The notes beneath the pieces are model-generated. The model saw only the letters and a list, made by a program, of their open reading frames with translations, was not told where the DNA came from and did no database searches. A DNA stretch of 64,000 bases from Aldehydirespirator sp965200005 (GTDB lineage Bacteria; Actinomycetota; Acidimicrobiia; Acidimicrobiales; Aldehydirespiratoraceae): positions 186,001 to 250,000 of the forward strand of contig OZ241331.1 in assembly GCA_965200005.1 (NCBI GenBank). Reading direction: 5' to 3'. A program made the position numbers and the translations under genes. Shown here piece after piece: positions 25,119 to 34,751 of the stretch. Positions within the stretch are counted from its first letter, which is position 1; each line of letters starts with the position of its first letter.

Positions 25119-27332
25119 TCAGATTCGTTCCAGGGGTGCCCAGGACAGCAGCAAGCGTTTCTCGCCGACTCGCGAGAACATCACCGATACTTCTGCTTCT
25201 GATCCGGATCCTGAGAGGTCAACAACGATCCCCTCACCCCATCTTGCGTGACGCACATCGTCACCGACTGACAGGCTCAAGCTGGACTTTTGGCGAGCAG
25301 GCGTGCGACCCTTGCGACCCGATTCGATAGCACGCTCGACGATCTCGTCACGTGTGTTGAAGCGAGACCGGAAACCGTTGGGCCTTGAGCGTCGCCGGCG
25401 GTAGCGGCTACCCAACGCACGAACGCCGTTCTTCGACTGCAACAAGTCAGTGGGGATCTCGGCAAGGAACCGGCTCGGTGGGTTGTACTGGCGCGAGCCG
25501 AAGAGCAACCTGCTCCAGGCATGAGTCAGAGTCAAACGCCGCATGGCACGTGTGATCCCGACGTAGGCGATGCGGCGCTCCTCTTCGAGTTCCTGCGGTT
25601 CCGAAAGGGCACGAACGTGGGGGAACACACCGTCTTCAAGTCCAACGATGTAGACATCGGGGTATTCGAGACCCTTTGCTGCATGCAAGGTCATGAGTGT
25701 TACCGCAGACGAGGAGTCCTCTAGGTCATCGGTATCGGCAATCAAAGAGACCTCTTCTAGGAACTCATCAAGGGTCTCGTGATCCCCTGCTGAACCCACG
25801 AGCTCAGCCAGGTTCTCGAGCCGTCCGTCAGCTTCAACGGAGTTCTTGTCTCGCAGCGCGTCGAGGTAGCCCGAGCGCTCAAGCAGTTCCTGCAACATGG
25901 CGCCAGGTGATGCTCCCAATACCGTGACATCTTCGATGAGTTTCAGGAACTCTGAGATACCACCGAGGGCTCGGCCCTTCACTCCGGCTTTGCGAGCATG
26001 CGACATCGCCTCGAAGAAGGTCAGGCCCTGAGCGGCCGCATATGCATCGATCCGACCGACCGAGGCAACACCAACTCCTCGTTTCGGTGTTCCCAGCGCT
26101 CGCTTGAGCGAAACCTCATCATCGGGATTCGCTACAACTTTGATGTAAGCAAGTGCGTCACGAATCTCAAGACGCTCATAGAACCGAGTACCGCCAACGA
26201 GCCTGTATGGCACTCCAGCAGCAACCAATTGCTGTTCAAGGGCACGTGACTGGGCGTTTGCCCGGTACAAGACCGCCGTCTCGTCCCAGCGCATCTGCTC
26301 GCTCTGGCGGCGCTCCACTATCGCGGACACCACAAAGCGAGCCTCATCATCCTCGTCTTCAGCCCGATAGCTCACGATCGGGTCGCCCGTACCCACATCA
26401 GTCCACAGGTCTTTGGGCTTGCGTCCCGGATTGTTTGCGATGACAGCGTTAGCCGCGTCGAGAATGTTCTGGGTGCTCCGGTAGTTCCGCTCAAGCAACA
26501 CGATGCGCACATCTTCGAACGCCCGTTCGAACTCAACGATGTTGCGAATATCGGCGCCGCGAAATGCGTAAATCGACTGATCAGCGTCGCCGACGACTGT
26601 CACCTGCCGACTCTCAGCGCCAAGGCTGATGACGAGCTGGTTCTGGACCGGATTGGTGTCTTGGTACTCGTCCACCAAGATGTGCCCAAAGCGTGCCCGC
26701 CAGCGATCAAGCACATCGGGGTGGTCTTGAAACAGCTGAACAGTTCGCTGCAATAGGTCGTCAAAGTCCATCGCAGCCGCGGCCCGTAACCGCTGCTGAT
26801 ACAGCTTGAACACGCTGGCGATCCGGCGTTCCGCAACGGTTGACGCCAGTTCGTCGAACTCAGAAGCGGTGATGTTGTCGTTCTTGGCGGCAGAGATCCT
26901 GGCATGAACCGAGCGAACCGGGAAGCGCTTGTGGTCAATGTTGAGATCACGCAACACATAGCGGCACAGCCTGATCGAGTCAGCCTGGTCGTAGATGGTG
27001 AACCGACGCGGAAAGTCGATGCGTTCGCAGTCACGCCGCAAGATCTGTACGCATGCCTTGTGAAATGTGGACACCCACATGCTCTCGGCCACCGGGCCCA
27101 CAAGGCTGCCAACCCGCTCTCGCATCTCGTTCGCAGCCTTATTTGTGAAGGTGATCGCGAGAATCTCAAACGGTGACACATCGTGATGTTCGATCAGGTG
27201 TGCAATGCGATGCGTGAGCACCCGCGTCTTGCCTGAACCTGCTCCCGCCACCACGAGCAGCGGGCCCGCTGTGTGGGTGACAGCGTCAAATTGGGACGGG
27301 TTAAGACCCGCCAGAATCGTGGACTCCGTCAC
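25119..27332 (-). CDS. pcrA: ATP-dependent DNA helicase PcrA/UvrD
   Basis: The 737-residue superfamily 1A helicase unwinds DNA in nucleotide-excision and mismatch-linked repair and removes RecA. It has the Q-motif NPSQFDAV, Walker A GAGSGKT, DEYQDTNPVQ (motif II), GDADQSIYAFRGA (III), TLHAAKGLEYP (V) and VGITRA (VI). The last 50 residues (VGDDVRHARWGEG) are the Tudor-like domain that binds RNA polymerase in actinobacterial PcrA. Start GTG 27332. It is divergent from the cystathionine beta-synthase gene. Confidence 0.95.
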   Translation of the reverse strand: MTESTILAGLNPSQFDAVTHTAGPLLVVAGAGSGKTRVLTHRIAHLIEHHDVSPFEILAITFTNKAANEMRERVGSLVGPVAESMWVSTFHKACVQILRRDCERIDFPRRFTIYDQADSIRLCRYVLRDLNIDHKRFPVRSVHARISAAKNDNITASEFDELASTVAERRIASVFKLYQQRLRAAAAMDFDDLLQRTVQLFQDHPDVLDRWRARFGHILVDEYQDTNPVQNQLVISLGAESRQVTVVGDADQSIYAFRGADIRNIVEFERAFEDVRIVLLERNYRSTQNILDAANAVIANNPGRKPKDLWTDVGTGDPIVSYRAEDEDDEARFVVSAIVERRQSEQMRWDETAVLYRANAQSRALEQQLVAAGVPYRLVGGTRFYERLEIRDALAYIKVVANPDDEVSLKRALGTPKRGVGVASVGRIDAYAAAQGLTFFEAMSHARKAGVKGRALGGISEFLKLIEDVTVLGASPGAMLQELLERSGYLDALRDKNSVEADGRLENLAELVGSAGDHETLDEFLEEVSLIADTDDLEDSSSAVTLMTLHAAKGLEYPDVYIVGLEDGVFPHVRALSEPQELEEERRIAYVGITRAMRRLTLTHAWSRLLFGSRQYNPPSRFLAEIPTDLLQSKNGVRALGSRYRRRRSRPNGFRSRFNTRDEIVERAIESGRKGRTPARQKSSLSLSVGDDVRHARWGEGIVVDLSGSGSEAEVSVMFSRVGEKRLLLSWAPLERI

Positions 27333-27468
27333 CGGCGCAACGATAGTGGCGGCCTATGACGCCTCCCGCGCACCCACCCAACGATCAGCCAAGCAACCAG
27401 CCGACGACTTGTGAGCCAGCCAACCACTAGCGGGAGTTTGCGAGACTTGGCGGCGGTAGTTTTGATGT

Positions 27469-28920
27469 GTGGAGGTCGCCGATTCTGTTTTAGACCTCGT
27501 TGGGAATACGCCTCTTGTTCGCCTTGAGCGTGCTGTGCCTGACGCCGCCTGCCAGGTACTTGCCAAACTTGAGATGTTTAATCCTGGTGGCAGCGTGAAG
27601 GATCGTTCCGCTATCTCCATGATTGAAGCCGCCGAGCGAGAGGGCCTGCTGAAGCCCGGTGGCACGATCGTGGAACCCACTTCGGGCAACACGGGAGTCG
27701 GCCTTGCGATGGTGGCGGCCCGCCGCGGCTACCGGTGCATTCTGGTGATGACCGACAAGGTAAGCCCCGAGAAGGTGCAACTACAGAGTGCCTATGGAGC
27801 AGAAGTTGTGGTGTGTCCTGTTGCAGTTGCTCCCGAGGATCCACAGTCGTATTACTCGACTGCTGCCCGGATCATGGCTGAGACGCCCGGCGCGTACCAG
27901 CCCAACCAGTACTACAACCAGTTCAACCCGCTAGCGCACGAGTACACGACAGGCCCCGAACTGTGGCGCCAAACCCAGGGGCGCATTACCCACTTTGTTG
28001 CGGGTGCTGGCACGGGAGGCACGCTCACCGGAGTTGGACGCTTCCTCAAGCAGAAGAACCCGGCTGTGCAGATGGTGGCGGCTGATCCCGAAGGCTCGCT
28101 ATACAGCGGTGGTTCGGGGCGGCCGTATCTCGTTGAGGGCATTGGTGAGGACTTCTGGCCCGAAACGTTTGACGCTTCGGTGGTTGACCGGGTTATCGAA
28201 GTGTCAGACCAAGCTTCATTTGAGACCGCGCGCATGGTTACGCACCGTGAAGGGCTGCTCATAGGCGGCTCAGGTGGCACCGCCGTGTATGCCGCCAACA
28301 AGGTCGCCAGAGAATGCGGGCCCGACGATGTTGTGGTTGTGCTGGTGCCCGACTCGGGTCGTGGCTACCTTTCACGAGTCTTTGATGACGCCTGGATGGC
28401 GTCATACGGTTTCCTTATCGGTGACCGTCCCTGCGTGAAAGACGTTCTGGATGCCAAACAAGTTGAGTTGCCGCCTCTTGTTTATGTTCACCCTGACGAT
28501 CCTGTTCGCCTGGCCGTGACCCGGATGCGAGACAACGGGCTCAGCCAACTTCCCGTAGCCAAGGGCGAGATGCCGCTTTCCGCAGCTGAGGTCATGGGTT
28601 CGGTGCATGAGCTCCAGTTGATGGCCCTGGCATTTGACGGTGACCTGCTGGCCAGCCCGGTCGAGAACGTGATGAGTCGCCCGCTTGAGCAGATCGGCAT
28701 CGGCGAGCCGCTAGCACTTGCAGTGGCGAAGCTTGAACGCTCGCCCGCGCTACTGGTGCTTGATGGTGGTCGACCCCGCACGGTCGTTTCGAGCACCGAC
28801 ATCCTCAGCTACCTGTCGTCACAGTCACAAGCGGAGAGTCCTGCTGTGGGCGATAACTCAGACCGGAGCGCACATTCAAGCAACGGGGCACCGCAGCGTC
28901 GCCGCGCTGTGCCAAGTTAG
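27469..28920 (+). CDS. Cystathionine beta-synthase
   Basis: The 483-residue protein joins serine and homocysteine. It is a PLP enzyme of fold type II: Lys in GGSVKDRSA, TSGNTG, and GAGTGGT for the phosphate. After about residue 330 there are two CBS domains (VTRMRDNGLSQLPVAK and the last 100 residues) that may bind adenosyl ligands. The tail is Ser-, Asn- and Arg-rich. Start GTG 27469, with a possible TAGTTT -10 box at 27457-27462 and no ribosome-binding site. The next gene, three bases on, is its partner in transsulfuration. Confidence 0.93.
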   Translation: MEVADSVLDLVGNTPLVRLERAVPDAACQVLAKLEMFNPGGSVKDRSAISMIEAAEREGLLKPGGTIVEPTSGNTGVGLAMVAARRGYRCILVMTDKVSPEKVQLQSAYGAEVVVCPVAVAPEDPQSYYSTAARIMAETPGAYQPNQYYNQFNPLAHEYTTGPELWRQTQGRITHFVAGAGTGGTLTGVGRFLKQKNPAVQMVAADPEGSLYSGGSGRPYLVEGIGEDFWPETFDASVVDRVIEVSDQASFETARMVTHREGLLIGGSGGTAVYAANKVARECGPDDVVVVLVPDSGRGYLSRVFDDAWMASYGFLIGDRPCVKDVLDAKQVELPPLVYVHPDDPVRLAVTRMRDNGLSQLPVAKGEMPLSAAEVMGSVHELQLMALAFDGDLLASPVENVMSRPLEQIGIGEPLALAVAKLERSPALLVLDGGRPRTVVSSTDILSYLSSQSQAESPAVGDNSDRSAHSSNGAPQRRRAVPS

Positions 28921-28922
28921 CG

Positions 28923-30074
28923 ATGGAGCCACGATCCACCAGGTTGGGATTCGAAACCAAGGCAATACATGCCGGCCAGCAACCCGACTCCTCAACCGGT
29001 GCCATAACGGTCCCGATCCATCTCGCCACGACCTTCGTGCAGACCCGGCCCGGCGAGCACAGTGGTTTTGAGTACTCCAGGACTTCCAACCCAACCCGGT
29101 TAGCGCTGGAGCAGTGTGTGGCCGAACTTGAGGGTGCCCGTGCAGGTTTTGCCTTTGCGAGCGGCATGGCTGCCGAGAATGCTCTCGTGGCGCTGCTGCG
29201 GCCCGGCGATCATGTGGTGCTGTCAAACGATGCCTACGGCGGCACGTTCCGCTTGATCGCACGTATCTACGGCGAGCGAGGCATCGACTGGACTGCTGCT
29301 GATCTCACCAATCCCACGGCGCTGCAGCAGGCATTGCGTGCGGAGACACGCCAGGTGTGGATCGAATCGCCGACCAACCCCGCCTTGAGCATCGTCGACA
29401 TCGCAGCAGCCTCAGAGCTGGCTCATGAGGTGGGTGCCTTGGTGGTAGTGGACAACACGTTCGCAACGCCCTACCTGCAAACCCCGCTCGCTCTGGGTGC
29501 CGACATCGTGGTTCACTCCAGCACCAAATACCTCGGGGGGCATTCCGATGTGGTTGGCGGGTTTGTGGCCGTTAACGACACTGACCTGGCCGAGCAGCTG
29601 GCATTCGTGCAGAACGCTGCTGGGGGTGTGCCAAGCCCATTCGATTGCTACCTGCTGCTGCGAGGCATCAAGACACTGGCCGTGCGAATGGATAGGCACT
29701 GCTACAACGCTCAAGGTGTAGCCGAGTTCCTTGATGACCATGACGGGGTAGCGCAAGTGCTGTATCCGGGGCTTGAGACCCATCCCGGGCACGCCATTGC
29801 AGCACGGCAGATGAGCGGTGCTGGCGGGATCGTGTCATGCATCCTCAAGGGCGGCGCCAAGGCAGCAATTGACACTGTCAGCCGCACGAAAGTATTCAGC
29901 TTGGCTGAATCGCTCGGAGCAGTTGAGTCGCTCATCGAGCAACCCTCATCCATGACACACCTATCAGTCGTGGATTCGCCTCTAGCCGTGGATCCGGGAT
30001 TGATCCGGCTCTCGGTCGGCATCGAAACACTTGATGACCTACTTGTCGACCTTGAGTCGGCACTAGCGCTATGA
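28923..30074 (+). CDS. Cystathionine gamma-synthase/gamma-lyase
   Basis: This 383-residue PLP enzyme belongs to the Cys/Met metabolism family (fold type I). FETKAIHAGQQPD opens it, FASGMAAENA and DNTFATPYLQTPL follow, and the PLP lysine is in HSSTKYLGGHSD. By sequence alone gamma-synthase (MetB) and gamma-lyase cannot be told apart. Next to cystathionine beta-synthase, the lyase role in reverse transsulfuration (homocysteine to cysteine) is the more likely. It starts two bases after the previous stop and overlaps the next gene by ATGA. Confidence 0.93.
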   Translation: MEPRSTRLGFETKAIHAGQQPDSSTGAITVPIHLATTFVQTRPGEHSGFEYSRTSNPTRLALEQCVAELEGARAGFAFASGMAAENALVALLRPGDHVVLSNDAYGGTFRLIARIYGERGIDWTAADLTNPTALQQALRAETRQVWIESPTNPALSIVDIAAASELAHEVGALVVVDNTFATPYLQTPLALGADIVVHSSTKYLGGHSDVVGGFVAVNDTDLAEQLAFVQNAAGGVPSPFDCYLLLRGIKTLAVRMDRHCYNAQGVAEFLDDHDGVAQVLYPGLETHPGHAIAARQMSGAGGIVSCILKGGAKAAIDTVSRTKVFSLAESLGAVESLIEQPSSMTHLSVVDSPLAVDPGLIRLSVGIETLDDLLVDLESALAL

Positions 30075-31006
30075 GCGCCCGACCGTTTCGTTTCGCGTTC
30101 AGCCTGGACGGCTTGCAATCACGTGAAGAGATCGAACGGCGAGTGCGCTGGGCCGAGCAAGTCGGCTACTCAGCCGTTGCCATGACCGATCACTTCGACG
30201 ATCGTCACGGCCCAATCGTGGCCCTAACTACTGCGGCACTGGCCACCTCAACGCTGCGCATCGGGACGCTGGTGCTCGCCAACGATTATCGCCATCCCGT
30301 GGTGCTTGCCAAAGAGCTCGCCTCGCTCGACCTGATCTCGTGTGGACGACTAGAAGTCGGGGTCGGCGCCGGTTGGAAGACTTCGGATTACCAGCAGTCG
30401 GGGCTACCTATGGACACCCCTGGCGTGCGCATCGAACGCCTCGAAGAAGCTGTGACGGTGTTGCAGCATTGCTTTGACGAGGGTCCTTTCGACTTTGCAG
30501 GCAAGCACTATCAAATCAACCAACTGGATTCGCTCCCGAAGCCACACCAGAAGCCTCATCCGCCGATTCTCTTGGCTGGTGGTGCTCCAAAGATGCTGGC
30601 TCTAGCTGGGCGCCGCGCTGACATCGTCGGGATCAACCCAAGCTTGCGATCTGGGGCCATCGACGCGACTGCGGGAGCGACTGCAACCCCTGAAGCCACC
30701 GACGCAAAAGTGGAGGTTGTACGCAAGGCCGCCGGGGCTCGCTTCAACAACATCGAACTACAGACCAGGGTTCACCTTGCCGTGGTTACCGATGATCGCG
30801 AAGGGCTTGCTGAGGCTGCCGCGCCTGCCTTCGGGATCACCCCCGCTCAAGCTCTCGAGTCGCCGCATGCGTTGCTGGGCACGATCTCCAAATGCGTCTC
30901 AGCAATCCGGCAGTGGCGGGAACGCTGGGGAATCTCCTATGTCACCTTCACCGGTGACAGCGCCGAGGCGATGGCACCAGTAGTGCAGGAGCTAGCCGGA
31001 ACCTAA
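30071..31006 (+). CDS. Luciferase-like (probably F420-dependent) oxidoreductase
   Basis: The 311-residue protein is a luciferase-like (LLM) oxidoreductase close to the TIGR03621 F420-dependent family: FAFSLDGLQSREE, AMTDHFDD, TLRIGTLVLAND and GVGAGWKTSDYQQSG. It lacks the insertions of true luciferase. It would use reduced F420 or FMN on an unknown substrate. It overlaps the cystathionine gene by four bases, so it is in the same transcript, though no link to sulfur metabolism is evident. The stop is 5 bp from the convergent guaA end. Confidence 0.85.
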   Translation: MSARPFRFAFSLDGLQSREEIERRVRWAEQVGYSAVAMTDHFDDRHGPIVALTTAALATSTLRIGTLVLANDYRHPVVLAKELASLDLISCGRLEVGVGAGWKTSDYQQSGLPMDTPGVRIERLEEAVTVLQHCFDEGPFDFAGKHYQINQLDSLPKPHQKPHPPILLAGGAPKMLALAGRRADIVGINPSLRSGAIDATAGATATPEATDAKVEVVRKAAGARFNNIELQTRVHLAVVTDDREGLAEAAAPAFGITPAQALESPHALLGTISKCVSAIRQWRERWGISYVTFTGDSAEAMAPVVQELAGT

Positions 31007-31011
31007 GGCCC

Positions 31012-32583
31012 CTATTCCCACTCAATGGTGCCGGGCGGTTTGGAGGTGATGTCGTAGGCCACCCGGTTCACTCCAGGCACTTCGGCTACGATTCGGCGGC
31101 TTATTGCGTCTAACACTTCATGTGGCAACCGAGCCCAATCCGCGGTCATGGCATCTGAGCTGGTAACTGCTCGGATGATCACTGGCTGCCCGTAGGTTCG
31201 CCTGTCACCCATCACACCCACCGAGCGCATGTCTGCCAATACTGCAAACGACTGCCAAATCTGGCGCTCTAGGCCCGCCGCAGCCAACTCTTGGAGCACG
31301 ATGTCATCCGCGACCCGCAAGGTTGCCGCGGCTTGTCGTGTGACCTCACCAATGATCCGCACGGCAAGCCCCGGCCCGGGAAACGGCTGGCGGAACACGA
31401 TCTCTTCGGGCAACCCAAGCTCTAGGCCAACGTTTCGAACCTCGTCCTTGAACAGTGATCGCAGGGGCTCAACCAGCTCGAAGTCCAGATCATCAGGCAG
31501 CCCGCCGACGTTGTGATGGCTCTTGATGGTCGCCGAGTGTGTGGTTGCACCCGACTCGATGACATCGGGGTACAGGGTGCCCTGAACTAGGAACCCGCAC
31601 CCGCCGACCTGCTCGCGGGCACGCTCGAAGGCTCTGATGAACTGCTCCCCCACAACCCGTCGCTTGGCCTCAGGATCGGTAACACCACGCAACGCAACAA
31701 AGAACTCGCTTGCAGCGTCGATGCGAACCAGGTCAACGCCGAAGTGCTGCGAGAAGGCCTCTTCTACGGAGTCGGCCTCGCCGCTACGCAACAGACCGGT
31801 GTCCACGAGTACACACGTGAGCCGCTCACCAATCGCTCGAGAGACCAGAGCCGCTGCCACGGCGGAGTCCACACCACCCGAGAGTCCACAGATGGCGCGG
31901 CCGTCGCCTACCTGATCCCGGATCGAGTTGATAGAAGATTCGATAATCGACGCCATCGACCAGTCAGCAGCCACGTTACATGCCACCGACAGGAAGCGAT
32001 CAATCATCGCTTTGCCATGTTGGGTGTGTTCCACCTCCGGGTGGAATTGCACCCCAAACAGACCCCGCTGTTGATCCTCAAATGCTGCCACTGGTGAGTT
32101 CGCTGTGGAGGCAGTAACGGTGGCTTCGCTGGGTGGCGACACGATCACGTCCGCATGGCTCATCCACACTCGCTGCTGTTGAGGCAAACCTGCGAGCAGG
32201 ACACCGTCAGTCCCAGTAGCAGCCACATGCAGGTCGGCGCGCCCGTATTCGCCGTGGTGGTTCCGTCGGACCTCGCCGCCAAGTTGTGCGGTTAGCAGTT
32301 GCGCGCCATAGCAGACACCGAGGATCGGAACGCCTAATTCATACAGATCGGGATGCAAGGTTGGTGCCCCAGCAACGTGAACCGATGCGGGGCCACCGCT
32401 GAGGATTAAGCCAACCGGTCGGCGTGACACCACCTCGGCCGCTGTGAGCGACGGCGAGACGATCTCGCTATAGACGCCACACTCCCGTGCCCGGCGAGCT
32501 AGGAGTTGCGAATACTGCGCGCCGAAGTCGACAACAAGAACGGTTTCGGGGGTGCGGGCGCCGGTTGCCGCCGCCGCGTTCAA
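31012..32583 (-). CDS. guaA: GMP synthase (glutamine-hydrolysing)
   Basis: The 523-residue enzyme converts XMP to GMP. The N-terminal GATase has VVDFGAQYSQ and the nucleophile in GVCYGAQLL; the ATP-pyrophosphatase domain has LSGGVDSA; the C-terminal dimer domain ends PPGTIEWE. I place the start at TTG 32583, which overlaps the guaB3 stop as TTGA, because earlier codons lie inside the guaB3 gene. Length is then the usual 520 or so. It is cotranscribed with guaB3. Confidence 0.95.
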   Translation of the reverse strand: MNAAAATGARTPETVLVVDFGAQYSQLLARRARECGVYSEIVSPSLTAAEVVSRRPVGLILSGGPASVHVAGAPTLHPDLYELGVPILGVCYGAQLLTAQLGGEVRRNHHGEYGRADLHVAATGTDGVLLAGLPQQQRVWMSHADVIVSPPSEATVTASTANSPVAAFEDQQRGLFGVQFHPEVEHTQHGKAMIDRFLSVACNVAADWSMASIIESSINSIRDQVGDGRAICGLSGGVDSAVAAALVSRAIGERLTCVLVDTGLLRSGEADSVEEAFSQHFGVDLVRIDAASEFFVALRGVTDPEAKRRVVGEQFIRAFERAREQVGGCGFLVQGTLYPDVIESGATTHSATIKSHHNVGGLPDDLDFELVEPLRSLFKDEVRNVGLELGLPEEIVFRQPFPGPGLAVRIIGEVTRQAAATLRVADDIVLQELAAAGLERQIWQSFAVLADMRSVGVMGDRRTYGQPVIIRAVTSSDAMTADWARLPHEVLDAISRRIVAEVPGVNRVAYDITSKPPGTIEWE

Positions 32584-33689
32584 GGTGAGACTATGGCCAG
32601 CTCGGCTCGCTGGAAGTCTTTGAGATCGGTGTAGCCGCACTTGGCCAGCGAGGCCCGCAATGCTCCCATCATGTTGGTGGTGCCCTCAGGGTTCAGCGCC
32701 GGGCCGTGCAGGATCTCCGCAAGCGTGCCGAGCTGTGGAACTTCGGTGATGCGACCCCGCGGTAGGGTTGGATTCACAGTCGAAAGATCCCAATGCCAAC
32801 CAGGGCTGGGCGAATCTGTCGCCGCAGCAAGCGCCGAACCAACAATCACGGCATCGGCACCACAGACGATGGCACGGGCTATGTCTCCAGAGGTTCGCAT
32901 AGCTCCATCAGCAATCACGTGGCAGTAGACACCGGTCTCATCGAGGTGGCGCATGCGTGCTGCACGCGCATCCGCTATGGCGGTCGCTCTGGGTACATCA
33001 AGGCCTAGCACCTGAGGAGTGGTTCCCACAAAGCCCGATCCGGTTCCAACGATCACCCCGGCCGCACCCGTGCGCATGAGGTGAAGGGCAGCCCGATAGC
33101 TCATGCAACCGCCCACTATCACGGGTGTTTGCATGTAGCGAATGAACGTCTTGAGGTTGAGCGGGTCGCGTGTTGTCGAGACATGCTCGGCAGAGACAAT
33201 GGTTCCCGAGATGACCAGCAGGTCGATCTCGGCTGCGATGGCGTAAGGAGCTAGCTCGACCGCACTTGTCGGACGCACACGGCCTGCCGCGTAAAACCCG
33301 GCAGCGGAGATCTCAGCAATGCGCTTGCCCACTAACTCAGGCTGTACCGGGCGCGCATACAACTCTCGTAACCGGGCCAACGCCGACTCTGCGGGCAGCA
33401 GGGAGAGCTCGGCAAGGTCGTCGGCTGGATTCTCCCACCGGGTCCAGAGACCCTCAAGGTCGAGAATGCCGATACCACCAAGTTCGGCGATGCTCAGCGC
33501 TGTTGCTGGGCTGGTGACGCTGTCGGTCGACGCAGCGATCACCGGAATATCGAAGCGGTAAGCATCGATCTGCCAGGAGATGTCCACATCTGCGGGATCA
33601 CGGGTACGCCGGCTAGGGATGATCGCGATGTCTTCTAGGCCGTATGCACGCCGGGCTGACTTCCCGAAGCCAATGTCGAGTTCAGCCAT
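32580..33689 (-). CDS. guaB3: GuaB3-family IMP dehydrogenase-related protein
   Basis: The 369-residue protein matches the GuaB3 branch (IMP dehydrogenase-related 2) found in actinobacteria and cyanobacteria: GKSARRAYGLEDIAIIPSRR at the start, no CBS domains, and an IADGAMRTSGDIA motif. At the place of the catalytic cysteine loop of true IMP dehydrogenase it reads GSGFVGTTPQV with no cysteine, in line with a changed reaction. Its function is not settled to my knowledge. ATG 33689 was chosen over codons in the poorly conserved upstream part. It lies directly before guaA with a TTGA overlap, which argues for a role in guanine nucleotide supply. Confidence 0.88.
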   Translation of the reverse strand: MAELDIGFGKSARRAYGLEDIAIIPSRRTRDPADVDISWQIDAYRFDIPVIAASTDSVTSPATALSIAELGGIGILDLEGLWTRWENPADDLAELSLLPAESALARLRELYARPVQPELVGKRIAEISAAGFYAAGRVRPTSAVELAPYAIAAEIDLLVISGTIVSAEHVSTTRDPLNLKTFIRYMQTPVIVGGCMSYRAALHLMRTGAAGVIVGTGSGFVGTTPQVLGLDVPRATAIADARAARMRHLDETGVYCHVIADGAMRTSGDIARAIVCGADAVIVGSALAAATDSPSPGWHWDLSTVNPTLPRGRITEVPQLGTLAEILHGPALNPEGTTNMMGALRASLAKCGYTDLKDFQRAELAIVSP

Positions 33690-33802
33690 CACCGAACCTC
33701 GGCGGGTCGACAAGCCGCGGGCCGAGATGCGATTGCCGCGGGCACTCCGAGAGCCTAACGGCCGACGATCTGTGACTCAGCCCAATCGGGGTCGGTCAAC
33801 CA

Positions 33803-34522
33803 CTAACCACTAGTGCCGGTGCCGTTAACGGCGATCATCAGCAGTCGCCTGAGCACCGCTGCAGTTGCACCCCAAACGGTGTCACCGTGCAACTCGAAGA
33901 AGGTCATGGCACGTTCGGTTGACGGGTCGGAGTCGAAGCACCAGATCTCCTCACGCCATGTGCGCGGTCGCGTCAACTCCGATACACGAACATGCAGGAC
34001 CTTCTCGACTTCGGCCGGCTCGGGAACCAGGCGCGGACGCCTTGCGGTCGTCGCTACAAAGGGGTACACAAGCGAACCCGAACTGATCGTGACGAAGCTG
34101 TCGAGCCGCCCGACCAGACTCACGACATCCGGGTCGAGGGCAACCTCCTCGGTCGCTTCCCGCAACGCCGTCGCCCACAGATCAACATCGCAGGGCTCGG
34201 AACGGCCACCAGGAAAGCAAACCTCGCTGGCGTGGTGGCGAAGGTGCGCAGACCGGCGGGTTAGCACAACCCAAGGCTCACCTGCATGCTCATACAGCAG
34301 CACAAGCACCGCGGAGGGGACTGCACCTGGTCGGGGCTTCACTCGCCCGGCAAGGTGCCCGGGTGGTGTCGCTCGAACGGCTTCAACAATCTGACTCAAG
34401 CTCAGATGACGTCGCCGATTGCCCCAAGGTGCTAGCCCACCAAGGCGCACCACTCGTGGCCTCGGTATTACCTGGCGTCCACCACGGCCTCCAGGTACTG
34501 AACAGGACTGAGAGTCAGCCAA
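33803..34522 (-). CDS. Nudix hydrolase, CoA-pyrophosphatase type
   Basis: The protein carries a Nudix box (GG-x-SEP...ALREATEEVALD) preceded by VLTRRSAHLRHHASEVCFPGG, the extra motif of CoA pyrophosphatases such as NudL. It would cleave the pyrophosphate of CoA or a similar nucleotide. The first 60 residues are poorly conserved. TTG 34522 is the first start; an internal GTG or TTG further in could be the true one. No partner gene is evident. It is upstream of guaB3 by 113 bp. Confidence 0.82.
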   Translation of the reverse strand: MADSQSCSVPGGRGGRQVIPRPRVVRLGGLAPWGNRRRHLSLSQIVEAVRATPPGHLAGRVKPRPGAVPSAVLVLLYEHAGEPWVVLTRRSAHLRHHASEVCFPGGRSEPCDVDLWATALREATEEVALDPDVVSLVGRLDSFVTISSGSLVYPFVATTARRPRLVPEPAEVEKVLHVRVSELTRPRTWREEIWCFDSDPSTERAMTFFELHGDTVWGATAAVLRRLLMIAVNGTGTSG

Positions 34523-34681
34523 CTCAACTGCTGCTACTGCTGCACTCAGAACGACTCACCAGACGGATCTGAGCCCCCGACAGCGAACACAGCGCAAGGC
34601 TAACTGCGAGCAACAACAGCGCGAAAACGGGGCTATAGCACCAGGTACTGGCCAAAGTGCTGGCTAACGCTAGACCGACGC

Positions 34682-34715
34682 GAAGGGAGCCCGGGACTAC
34701 TCCCAGGCTCCCTTC
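34682..34715 (-). terminator. Hairpin terminator after groEL
   Basis: A 10-bp perfect stem (GAAGGGAGCC with GGCTCCCTTC), continued by GGGA/TCCC inside, lies 37 bases beyond the groEL stop on the minus strand. No T run follows, which is common in high-GC bacteria. It would also shield the Nudix gene from read-through. Confidence 0.75.
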
Positions 34716-34751
34716 GAGAGTTCGCGAGAAGTTCGCGGAAAGCGAAGCGGC

